From assembly GCA_902782785.1 (NCBI GenBank), contig CACZOH010000195.1:1-6225 (forward strand): a stretch of 6,225 nucleotides of DNA, read 5' to 3'. The notes under the pieces are model-generated. The model was not told where the DNA came from, did not search any database, and worked only from the letters and a program-made list of their open reading frames with translations. The stretch's first letter is position 1; each line of letters opens with the position of its first letter. Source of the stretch: an uncultured Ruminococcus sp. (GTDB lineage Bacteria; Bacillota; Clostridia; Oscillospirales; CAG-272). Position numbers and translations under genes: made by a program. This document shows positions 1-5,735 of the stretch, in pieces.

Positions 1-1147
1 CGTTTGCAGCGCCGCCCTCCGTGAAGCCCGCGGCTATGGGACACCATATATCTATATAATCGCGCATAAAGTCGATCCCGTCCGTATTTTCATCATATGC
101 GGCGCTGACGTAGAATGGCGCGATAGTGCGGATCTCCGGAAAGTTCTTTTTCGTCTTGCCGTAAACGGATGCAAGCTTGTCAAGCGCCTCTTTGTCACTC
201 GGCTCATCCACCGAGTAGAAATACGCTTTTTTGATCCAATCGTCGTTTTTCTTCAACTTGTTATATACCGGACTCGTCTGCGGAACTATGAAAGAAGTCA
301 CCCGCGGATCGCTCATATACGCGTCAGCCTGACTCCCCGTAACGTCATACGGCAGATAATACGGCGATACACGGTAATCTATCACAAAATCGTAATACGA
401 CTTATAAAGCACCTTATAGTTAGTGTTTTTACCGTAATTCTTTATATGATCCCATATTCCCATTGCGCTTTTTGAATTCGGCGTATCGGAAATTTCAAAA
501 TCCCACACGTGACAGTTGAGCGGGCAGACACGCACCGGCTCGCCGTACTGTTTTACTGTCAGATTTCCGCTGTAATCTCCCGGCTTTGTGTCTTTTTCCG
601 TTCTTATGCGGACTATTATGACCTGGCTGTTTTTCCGCTTGATGTCTATCGTATCGATTTTTTCGTTCATCGGGACCATAATATCGGGATATTCGCGGCC
701 GTCCGAATACGGTACGGAATAAACGCGAAAGATATCCGTTTTGAGAGAATTACCGTATCTGTCACTGATATCGGAAAGCTCGACGGATAAACCGTTTATT
801 CCTGCAGGGGCGTACATATAAAGCTGAGCGTTTTCATACTCGTTTTTAGCCATATATACGGTATAATCCTCCGTGCCGGCGTTCTGGATATCGGTAGGCT
901 TTATACTCGTAGGCGTTTTATTGAAAGCGTGGTTATACCACACGTCAAGCCGCGCGTCCGTATTCTTAAGTTCTGTTTGCGTCGGCTCCGTTTCCGTTAC
1001 GTATTCCGTTTCCGTTTCAGACGCCTGTTCTGCCGTTGTGCCGGTGAACGACGTATCGGCCGGCGTGGTCACGGCAGCTTCACCCGCGCATCCGGCAAAA
1101 GCCGTCAGGATCAATATGATTGCAGTCAGAATAACAGATTTTTTCAT
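1..1147 (-). CDS. GH123/DUF4091-like glycoside hydrolase lipoprotein, 3' end cut by window edge
   Basis: The reading frame starts at ATG 1147 and is open through base 1, giving 382 residues with the C-terminus missing. Residues 1-20 form a lipoprotein signal (KK, hydrophobic stretch, AFAGC with lipidated C20). A Thr/Glu-rich linker follows at about 23-62. Residues about 65-220 resemble the beta-sandwich of GH123 proteins, with N102-E103-Y104-E105, Y153-P-D-x-x-x-P, P189-G-D-Y-S-G and V214-W-D-F. The rest matches the GH123 catalytic barrel (formerly DUF4091): D257-Y-R-V-S-P, then F310-Y-S-V-D-E-P, then D366-I-W. In known GH123 beta-N-acetylgalactosaminidases an adjacent Asp-Glu pair is catalytic; here D314-E315 would fill that role. 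Substrate is not provable from sequence. The start has a GGAG site at 1154-1157, six bases upstream, and lies 12 bp after folT, so the two are probably co-transcribed. Family call fairly sure; activity inferred. Confidence 0.78.
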   Translation of the reverse strand, partial: MKKSVILTAIILILTAFAGCAGEAAVTTPADTSFTGTTAEQASETETEYVTETEPTQTELKNTDARLDVWYNHAFNKTPTSIKPTDIQNAGTEDYTVYMAKNEYENAQLYMYAPAGINGLSVELSDISDRYGNSLKTDIFRVYSVPYSDGREYPDIMVPMNEKIDTIDIKRKNSQVIIVRIRTEKDTKPGDYSGNLTVKQYGEPVRVCPLNCHVWDFEISDTPNSKSAMGIWDHIKNYGKNTNYKVLYKSYYDFVIDYRVSPYYLPYDVTGSQADAYMSDPRVTSFIVPQTSPVYNKLKKNDDWIKKAYFYSVDEPSDKEALDKLASVYGKTKKNFPEIRTIAPFYVSAAYDENTDGIDFMRDYIDIWCPIAAGFTEGGAAN

Positions 1148-1159
1148 TGATTTCTCCGA

Positions 1160-2398
1160 TTATGAAATTTTATCTATATATTGTTTCAATTTTCCCCGAT
1201 ATACTATACCGAACAAAAGTGAGATTATATACGCCTGAAGCGTGCAGGAAACCAATTCCTCGGCAAGGCGCGGGATAAGAAGAACAAGGATCGCTCTGTC
1301 GGACCAGACCTCGAGCACCTGTTTTAAAATAAACGTATTTACCGTTGTGACGACGACGCCAGCGGAAACGGCGCAGACGGCGATACGGATAAAGCCGAGC
1401 ACTCTGCTCTGCCCGTCCTCGCCCCTGTCGGCTTTTGCGAGTATAATGTTTATAACGATGAACAGTATCCCGACAACGCCCGAGAGCTCAAGCCCGAACG
1501 CAATAAGATTTATGTAAGCCGCAAGGTTTTTGCGGTACGCGTCCGACGATGAAAACGATACGCCTTCCGTGCTTTCGTTCGCGGTGAGAGCTTCAGCCTC
1601 CGCCGCTTCAAACGGTACGTTTATTTTCTGCGCGTATTTCTCCGCGGCGCTGCCTTTCTCACCTTTTATTACGGTCAGATTTTCGCCGCCCGCGTCGTCC
1701 GCTATCGTTTTATAAGTTTTCGGGATATAAAGCCCGCCCGTGCAGTCGGACAGCGCTTCTTTGCCTATCTTTGTGACGGTATTCTTATATCCTTTGACCT
1801 CATAATACGTATACAGCGTCTCACCCGTCTGTTTTGTCAGCGTTATCGTGTCTTTGTTATACCTCGCGAGCCCGACGGCAAGCTTTGACAGAGGCGAAAG
1901 CTCCATCTGCTCAAGTTCGCCGCGTAAGGGCAGATCCTTCTGCGAAGCCACGATCCCCGTCATAACGTGATCCGAGCAAAGCGAAATATTGACCGCCGCG
2001 CCGAAAATGCCGATAACGGCGAAGACGGATATCAGGATAATCCTGACTTTCTTTTCCGCCTTCTTCGTAAGCAGACGCCACAAAATTCCTTTTATGACGC
2101 CGCCGCAGAACGCCGTCAGAGTCAGCCACGGGATATACGCGCCGTCCGGCGCGACAAGATATCCCAGAACGTCGGACAATGCGGAAGCGGCGCCGCCGAA
2201 TAAGGGTCCGCAGAACGCCGCGGGAAAGAACGTGAAAATGCCGGAAAAACCTATCTTTATACCGACGCCCGGAATATTGAGCGCCAGATTGGTAAATGAT
2301 TTTACAACGACGGCGAGCGCCGCGAAAACGGCGGTGAACGTCATTTTATAAAGCAGTTTTTTTGTTTTTTCGCGTGTGAAAAGCTTCTTTTTCTCCAT
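1160..2398 (-). CDS. folT: FolT-type ECF transporter S component with inserted BspA-like outer domain
   Basis: This is the membrane substrate-binding (S) component of an energy-coupling factor importer, probably for folates; it would work with a shared EcfA/A'/T module that is not in the window. The protein is 412 residues against roughly 170-190 for ordinary FolT. Core segments are helix 1 at about 19-36, the conserved region 48-110 (KIGFSGIF, GPLFGGAASALSDVLGYL, TLTAFCGGVIKGILWRLL), and helices 5-6 at about 333-358 (NTFIL) and 370-399 (IPRLAEELV). Between them lies an extra block: a membrane segment at 118-138, a polar region at 139-290, and a membrane segment at 291-320. Residues about 205-264 of the polar region look like degraded BspA-type leucine-rich repeats, ending in GSAAEKYAQ. 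ATG 2398 is chosen because the in-frame GTG at 2407 lies inside the Shine-Dalgarno sequence. The upstream THF riboswitch supports the folate assignment. Confidence 0.85.
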   Translation of the reverse strand: MEKKKLFTREKTKKLLYKMTFTAVFAALAVVVKSFTNLALNIPGVGIKIGFSGIFTFFPAAFCGPLFGGAASALSDVLGYLVAPDGAYIPWLTLTAFCGGVIKGILWRLLTKKAEKKVRIILISVFAVIGIFGAAVNISLCSDHVMTGIVASQKDLPLRGELEQMELSPLSKLAVGLARYNKDTITLTKQTGETLYTYYEVKGYKNTVTKIGKEALSDCTGGLYIPKTYKTIADDAGGENLTVIKGEKGSAAEKYAQKINVPFEAAEAEALTANESTEGVSFSSSDAYRKNLAAYINLIAFGLELSGVVGILFIVINIILAKADRGEDGQSRVLGFIRIAVCAVSAGVVVTTVNTFILKQVLEVWSDRAILVLLIPRLAEELVSCTLQAYIISLLFGIVYRGKLKQYIDKIS

Positions 2399-2404
2399 AA
2401 AAAA

Positions 2405-2441
2405 CACCTCCCTTTACAGATTTTCCTGCATACAAGGGAGG
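2405..2441 (-). promoter_or_regulatory. folT expression platform: SD-sequestering hairpin with U-tract
   Basis: On the minus strand CCTCCCTT (2441-2434) pairs perfectly with AAGGGAGG (2414-2407), and the inner GCAG/CTGT adds a further short stem. The right arm contains the folT Shine-Dalgarno sequence GGGAGG, which is 8 bases before ATG 2398. The arm is followed by TG and six T residues, so the same hairpin could also act as an intrinsic terminator. Sequestration of the ribosome site is the simplest reading, because translational control is common for THF riboswitches. Confidence 0.75.
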
Positions 2442-2458
2442 ATATTTTCTTCCGTTGC

Positions 2459-2555
2459 ACAGCGGGATGCGGAAATGCGACCGCAGGATCTCTCCTTTCG
2501 TCCGCGCGGCAACTCCCCGTCCGCACGGCACTTAACGCCTTACTTCCTACTCTGT
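2459..2555 (-). ncRNA. tetrahydrofolate (THF) riboswitch aptamer
   Basis: The leader matches the THF riboswitch consensus: AGAGTAGG, then GGCGTTAAGTG, GGGGAGTTG, ACGAAAGGAGAGATCC and GCATCCCGCT in order. Helices can be drawn by hand. P1 is ACAG (2555-2552) with CTGT (2462-2459). P2 is GGAAGT with ATTTCC. P3 is CCGTGCGG with CCGCGCGG, 8 bp. P4 is AGGA-GAGA-TCCT. The loop of P3 (GGGA, 2517-2514) can form the expected long-range pseudoknot with TCCC (2467-2464) between P2 and P1. THF riboswitches sense reduced folates and usually repress folate transport or synthesis genes. The aptamer begins about where transcription should start and lies directly in front of folT. Confidence 0.93.
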
Positions 2556-2562
2556 TTGGATT

Positions 2563-2591
2563 ATTGTATCATAAATACGTATAATTGTCAA
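2563..2591 (-). promoter_or_regulatory. sigma-A promoter of the folT unit
   Basis: TTGACA (2591-2586), a 17-bp spacer, then TACAAT (2568-2563). The predicted start near 2556 coincides with the first bases of the riboswitch aptamer. The -35 box sits only about a dozen bases downstream of the rpsR terminator U-tract. Confidence 0.9.
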
Positions 2592-2603
2592 TAGCAAAAA
2601 GCG

Positions 2604-2644
2604 CAAAAAAACACGGTTTATCAAAAAGATATACCGTGTTTTTG
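2604..2644 (-). terminator. rho-independent terminator of the rpsF-ssb-rpsR operon
   Basis: A stem ACACGGT/ACCGTGT (2611-2617 with 2633-2639) is extended inward by TATC/GATA around an AAAAA loop and outward by A/T pairs. On the minus strand it ends in a run of seven T residues (2611-2605). It begins six bases after the rpsR stop codon. The A/T flanks are symmetrical, so it could work in both directions. Confidence 0.9.
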
Positions 2645-2649
2645 ACCTC

Positions 2650-3093
2650 TTATTCGGCTTTTTCCTCGGTCGCTTCCTCAACTGCCTCGGCAGCCTCTTC
2701 TACGGCTTCCTCGACTACGGGCTCTTCAACCGCTTCTGCAACGGTCTCGACCTCGACTTCGACTTCGTTCTCAAGAGCCTCGGTCTCCTCAGCCTTGACA
2801 GCCTCGGGCTTGGCGTATGCAAAGTGCTTTGCCTTTGCAAGTCTGGTGACCTCTGCGTCGTACGGCAGAAGCGCTACCTGACGCGCTCTTTTGATAGCGG
2901 TCGTGAGCTCGCGCTGATGCTTTGCGCAGGTGCCCATAACTCTGCGGGGCAGGATCTTGCCGCGCTCGGATACGTATTTCTTTAATTTATCCGCGTTTTT
3001 GAAATCGATATATTCCACTTTTTCCGCACAGAAGGCGCAAACCTTTTTTCTTCTGCGGACGTTGCCTCTGAACGGTTTTTGTTCCTTATCCAT
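2650..3093 (-). CDS. rpsR: 30S ribosomal protein bS18 with long acidic C-terminal tail
   Basis: bS18 binds 16S rRNA in the small-subunit platform as a heterodimer with bS6. The core is residues 1-78: a basic N-terminus, C19-A-F-C22, the ILPRRVMGTCAKHQREL block with C56 and H59, and the closing AIKRARQVALLPY. The C19/C22/C56/H59 set is the cysteine-containing, putatively zinc-binding form of the family. Ordinary bS18 is about 70-90 residues and ends near the LLPY motif. Here about 69 more residues follow, first basic (RLAKAKHF), then almost pure Glu/Ala/Val from about 94 to 147. The start has TAGGAGGAATTATAAATG spacing, which is ideal. It is the last gene of the operon, 56 bp after ssb, followed by a strong terminator. 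Identity is certain; the role of the tail is unknown. Confidence 0.97.
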   Translation of the reverse strand: MDKEQKPFRGNVRRRKKVCAFCAEKVEYIDFKNADKLKKYVSERGKILPRRVMGTCAKHQRELTTAIKRARQVALLPYDAEVTRLAKAKHFAYAKPEAVKAEETEALENEVEVEVETVAEAVEEPVVEEAVEEAAEAVEEATEEKAE

Positions 3094-3149
3094 TTATAAT
3101 TCCTCCTAAATTATTCGCCGCTTTCAATACGGGGCGGCTTTACCCGTTA

Positions 3150-3602
3150 TCAGAACGGGAGATCGTCCTCGTCCGCCTCTTCAAACTGCGTCATCTCCGC
3201 GGGAGCGGTAGAGTACGCGGGCGTCTGAACGGGAGCCTCGCCTGAGAAATCCCTGTTCGGTCCTTCTCCCTTTGAGTCGACGAAATTTATTTCGTCAACA
3301 ATGACTTCGGTAGTGTATCTCTTGTTGCCCTGCTGGTCGGTCCATGAACGGTTCTGAATGCTGCCGATCACGCATACCGACGAGCCTTTTCTGAAATACC
3401 TTGAAAGCAACTCAGCCTGCTGACGCCATGCTACGCAGTTTATGAAATCAGCCTGAGGCTGATCGCCCTGCTTTGCAAATCTTCTGTTTACCGCAACGGT
3501 AAAAGAACATACCGAAGTGTCGTTCATCTGCGTTTTTTTGAGTTCCGGGTCGGCTGTGAGCCTGCCGGCGAGTATGACTTTGTTTAAATTCAGATTAGCC
3601 AT
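3150..3602 (-). CDS. ssb: single-stranded DNA-binding protein SSB
   Basis: SSB coats single-stranded DNA during replication, repair and recombination and recruits partner proteins through its C-terminal tip. The 150-residue protein has the usual OB-fold at about 1-110: N7-K-V-I-L-A-G-R-L-T near the start, F53-I-N-C-V-A-W59, Y69-F-R-K-G-S, and W87-T-D-Q-Q-G-N-K-R-Y. A short flexible Gly/Pro/Thr linker (111-137) leads to the acidic tip ending in DEDDLPF, the classical partner-binding motif. Length is typical or slightly short for the housekeeping SSB of Clostridia. The ATG at 3602 has GAGGTG just upstream. The gene lies 20 bp after rpsF and 56 bp before rpsR, the standard Bacillota arrangement, so it is expressed from the rpsF promoter. 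Confidence 0.97.
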   Translation of the reverse strand: MANLNLNKVILAGRLTADPELKKTQMNDTSVCSFTVAVNRRFAKQGDQPQADFINCVAWRQQAELLSRYFRKGSSVCVIGSIQNRSWTDQQGNKRYTTEVIVDEINFVDSKGEGPNRDFSGEAPVQTPAYSTAPAEMTQFEEADEDDLPF

Positions 3603-3622
3603 TTTTACACCTCTTTTTTAAA

Positions 3623-3919
3623 TCACTTATCAAGTCTTACAACTATCGAACGCATAACGCCGTCCGTGATGTTGAAGATACGCTCAAGCTCGGGAGTGAA
3701 GCCGGGCTCGCTCGTAAAGGTGATAAGAGTGTAGTAGCCGTCCGCTTTCTTGTCTATTGCGTAAGCGAGCTGACGGGTACCCCATTTTTCGACCTTTTCA
3801 ACCGTGCCGTTAGCCGCGATGAGATCGCTGAATTTGTTAACGACAGCTTCGATGCCTTCGTCTCCGAGGGAAGGATCGACGATGAACATGGTCTCGTATC
3901 TGCCTTGTACCTTTTCCAT
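3623..3919 (-). CDS. rpsF: 30S ribosomal protein bS6
   Basis: bS6 is a small-subunit platform protein that binds 16S rRNA together with bS18, encoded two genes downstream. The 98-residue product has the family pattern: R7-Y-E-T-M-F-I-V-D at the start, K45-W-G-T-R-Q-L-A-Y with the following G61-Y-Y, and the late E77-L-E-R-I-F-N-I-T and R90-S-I-V-V-R. Length is usual (95-100). The frame remains open upstream to an alternative start at 4024, but that would fall on the -35 box. ATG 3919 has AAGGAGG eight bases upstream and the correct bS6 N-terminus, so it is the start. First gene of the operon with ssb and rpsR. Confidence 0.97.
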   Translation of the reverse strand: MEKVQGRYETMFIVDPSLGDEGIEAVVNKFSDLIAANGTVEKVEKWGTRQLAYAIDKKADGYYTLITFTSEPGFTPELERIFNITDGVMRSIVVRLDK

Positions 3920-3990
3920 TTTATTAACCTCCTTCTGGACATAAGTCCGCGCTTTGCGCGCGGCAAGGGACGGGATCATAATATCCCGAT
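3920..3990 (-). promoter_or_regulatory. structured rpsF leader, candidate S6:S18 autoregulatory element
   Basis: The transcript between the predicted start (about 3989) and the rpsF ribosome site holds three possible stems. These are CGGGAT/ATCCCG (3988-3971), CCGCGC/GCGCGG (3963-3947) and GGAC/GTCC (3948-3937). The third shares two G residues with the second, so they compete. Many bacterial rpsF leaders carry an RNA that mimics the 16S site of bS6:bS18 and represses translation. The position and CCG-containing strands fit, but I could not confirm the exact conserved internal loop. Confidence 0.45.
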
Positions 3991-3995
3991 TGGTT

Positions 3996-4024
3996 ATTAT
4001 ATCAGCAAAATCCGGTTTTGTCAA
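3996..4024 (-). promoter_or_regulatory. consensus sigma-A promoter of rpsF-ssb-rpsR
   Basis: TTGACA (4024-4019), a 17-bp spacer, then TATAAT (4001-3996): both hexamers match the consensus perfectly, as expected for a highly expressed ribosomal operon. The DNA upstream (about 4030-4085) is very A/T-rich and could act as an UP element. Confidence 0.93.
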
Positions 4025-4088
4025 TAGGTAAGAGGCAATTTTTTCCGGATATTTGTAAAGAAAAATATAAAAATAATTTGTTTTCCCC

Positions 4089-4117
4089 TTGACGAATACA
4101 ATTTAATGATGTATAAT
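4089..4117 (+). promoter_or_regulatory. sigma-A promoter of the solute-binding lipoprotein gene
   Basis: TTGACG (4089-4094), a 17-bp spacer, then TATAAT (4112-4117). It points away from the rpsF promoter, and the two -35 boxes are about 64 bp apart. The predicted start near 4124 leaves an untranslated leader of about 40 bases. I see no clear operator or riboswitch in it. Confidence 0.88.
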
Positions 4118-4166
4118 ACTTTAAAAGAGGGTTTTGTACCCGCATTTTATCGAAAGGAAGCGAACA

Positions 4167-5666
4167 ATGAAAAAACTTACTGTAATCTTGCTTGCGCTGC
4201 TTATGGTCGCGCTGGAGATCTGTATAGCGTCATGTCAGACGTCTCCGCCTGCAAATACGGACCCGTCGGAAACAGCGGCTGACACCGTACAGCAGCAGAC
4301 GGAAACGGACGCGGGCACGGAAACGGAAAAGCTCACTCTCAACGTACCGGACGACCTTGACCTCGGTGGCGATACGATAACCTTCCTCGTTATCGACGGC
4401 AACTTCAACGGCGCGGCTTGGGAGAGCCAGGATATTTATCAGGAAGAGGATTCAACGGACCCGATAGCATCCGCTGTTTACAGAAGAAATAAATATCTTG
4501 AAGACAAATATCATGCAACGATAGCTCAGGTCGAGCAGACGAGCACGGGCGCCGTCGCAAAGAAGGCGATAAACTCCGGCTCCGACGAATATCAGGTACT
4601 TATGTGCGACACTAAGAGCACGCTTTCGCTCGTTCAGTCCTGCCTGCTCCGCGACCTCAATTCACTTGAGGGACTTGATATGACTCAGCCGTGGTGGGAT
4701 CAGAACCTTGTAAAGAACTGCTCCATCTGCGGAAAGCTGTTCTTTGCCACGGGCGATATTTCCATAATGGACAACGACGCCACGTGGGTAATGATGTTCA
4801 ACAAAAAGATGATAAGCGACTTTGACCTTGAATCTCCGTACGATCTCGTCAGAAACAACAAATGGACGTTTGACAAGATGTTCGAGATGATGCAGAAGGT
4901 CCATTCCGATGAAAACGGCAACGGCAAGGTCGATTACGACGAGGATAAATTCGGATTCGTAACGCACAACTCCTCTCTCGGCGCTTTCTATTACGCCGCT
5001 GGCCTGCAGGTCATAGAAAAAGACGCAGACGATATGCCGATATTCCCCGAACAGAACGCGGAATACGTAAACCTTGTGCTTGACAAGAGCATACAGCTCT
5101 GGACCGACAAGACGATCACGTGGTCAGCAGACCGCGACGGTTACGGCGCCGTTGAGCTTCAGGAAATATTCCAGGACGGCCGCGGACTGTTTCTGGGCGA
5201 GGTCATGCAGCTTGTTTTCAGACTCCGTGAGATGGACATAGACTTCGGTCTTATCCCGTTCCCGAAGTACGACAGCGAGCAGAAGAATTACGGACATTTC
5301 GTCCACCAGACCACCGCTCTGCTCTCAATACCGGTATCCTGCAAGAACATAGAAAAAATCGCTCCGTTCGTTGAAGCCATGGCTTACGAGTCAATGTATA
5401 CCGTAACGGAAGCTTATTACGAAACGGCTCTCAAGGGCAAATACTTCCGCGACCCCGAATCACGTGAGATGCTTCCGATAATCCTGAGTTCAAGAACGTT
5501 TGACCTTGGTTCGACGCATATGTTCGACTGGGGCGGAATCGCGTCCATATTCACTTCACTTCTTTCAAAAGGCAGCAACGCCTACGCGTCAAGCTACAAG
5601 AAGAAGATCAAAGCTGCAAGAACAAGACTGCAGAAGGACGTTGAAAAGATACTCAAACAGACCTGA
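4167..5666 (+). CDS. extracellular solute-binding lipoprotein (ABC importer, sugar-type family 1)
   Basis: The product is probably a membrane-anchored binding protein of an ABC importer of the sugar/oligosaccharide class. Of its 499 residues, 1-23 form a lipoprotein signal (MKK, hydrophobic core, lipobox I20-A-S-C23). A Thr/Glu/Asp-rich linker follows to about residue 57. The mature domain has features seen in this family: a first strand at 70-76 (TITFLVID), R106-R-N-x-Y-L-E-D-K-Y, W232-T-F-D-K-M, G343-E-V, F360-G-L-I-P-F-P-K-Y, and an A/F-rich C-terminal helical lobe. D248-E-N-G-N-G-K-V-D-Y-D-E259 fits an EF-hand-type calcium loop. ATG 4167 is preceded by AAGGAAG; a TTG further upstream at 4134 would put residues before the signal peptide and is rejected. 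No permease or ATPase gene is adjacent, and the gene appears monocistronic. Ligand unknown. Confidence 0.85.
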   Translation: MKKLTVILLALLMVALEICIASCQTSPPANTDPSETAADTVQQQTETDAGTETEKLTLNVPDDLDLGGDTITFLVIDGNFNGAAWESQDIYQEEDSTDPIASAVYRRNKYLEDKYHATIAQVEQTSTGAVAKKAINSGSDEYQVLMCDTKSTLSLVQSCLLRDLNSLEGLDMTQPWWDQNLVKNCSICGKLFFATGDISIMDNDATWVMMFNKKMISDFDLESPYDLVRNNKWTFDKMFEMMQKVHSDENGNGKVDYDEDKFGFVTHNSSLGAFYYAAGLQVIEKDADDMPIFPEQNAEYVNLVLDKSIQLWTDKTITWSADRDGYGAVELQEIFQDGRGLFLGEVMQLVFRLREMDIDFGLIPFPKYDSEQKNYGHFVHQTTALLSIPVSCKNIEKIAPFVEAMAYESMYTVTEAYYETALKGKYFRDPESREMLPIILSSRTFDLGSTHMFDWGGIASIFTSLLSKGSNAYASSYKKKIKAARTRLQKDVEKILKQT

Positions 5667-5678
5667 TCAAAGATGAAG

Positions 5679-5713
5679 AAAAAAGAACTGCCGGTCCCGA
5701 CAGTTCTTTTTTT
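5679..5713 (+). terminator. rho-independent terminator, probably bidirectional
   Basis: AAAAAAGAACTG (5679-5690) pairs with CAGTTCTTTTTT (from 5701) around a 10-base loop, followed by a T-rich run reaching 5725. On the minus strand the same stem is followed by TTTTTT, so it can also end the convergent RCC1-repeat gene. Confidence 0.92.
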
Positions 5714-5735
5714 GTTCTTTTTTTTCAAAACGTTT

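Noticed and set aside
509..1238. Plus-strand reading frames at 509-790, 873-1238 and 929-1150
   Set aside because: They lie antisense to the GH123-like gene, have no family features, and translate to low-quality compositions typical of antisense shadows.
2399..2407. GTG start for FolT at 2407
   Set aside because: The GTG is part of the Shine-Dalgarno sequence GGGAGGTG, so ribosomes would start at ATG 2398.
2585..2881. Ser/Ala/Thr-rich plus-strand frame that looks like a low-complexity surface protein
   Set aside because: It is the antisense of the Glu/Ala-rich tail of bS18 and overlaps the rpsR terminator; the composition is a mirror effect.
3117..3138. GCCGC/GCGGC hairpin between ssb and rpsR as a terminator
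   Set aside because: Only 5 bp with a loop of about 12 bases and no T-run. At most it could affect mRNA processing or rpsR translation.
3920..4024. Upstream start extending bS6 by 35 residues
   Set aside because: It begins on the -35 box of the rpsF promoter, crosses the leader stems, and adds nothing like bS6. ATG 3919 has AAGGAGG and the family N-terminus.
4134..4166. Upstream TTG start adding 11 residues to the solute-binding lipoprotein
   Set aside because: The added residues would precede a standard MKK signal peptide, while ATG 4167 has its own ribosome site and a normal lipoprotein signal.
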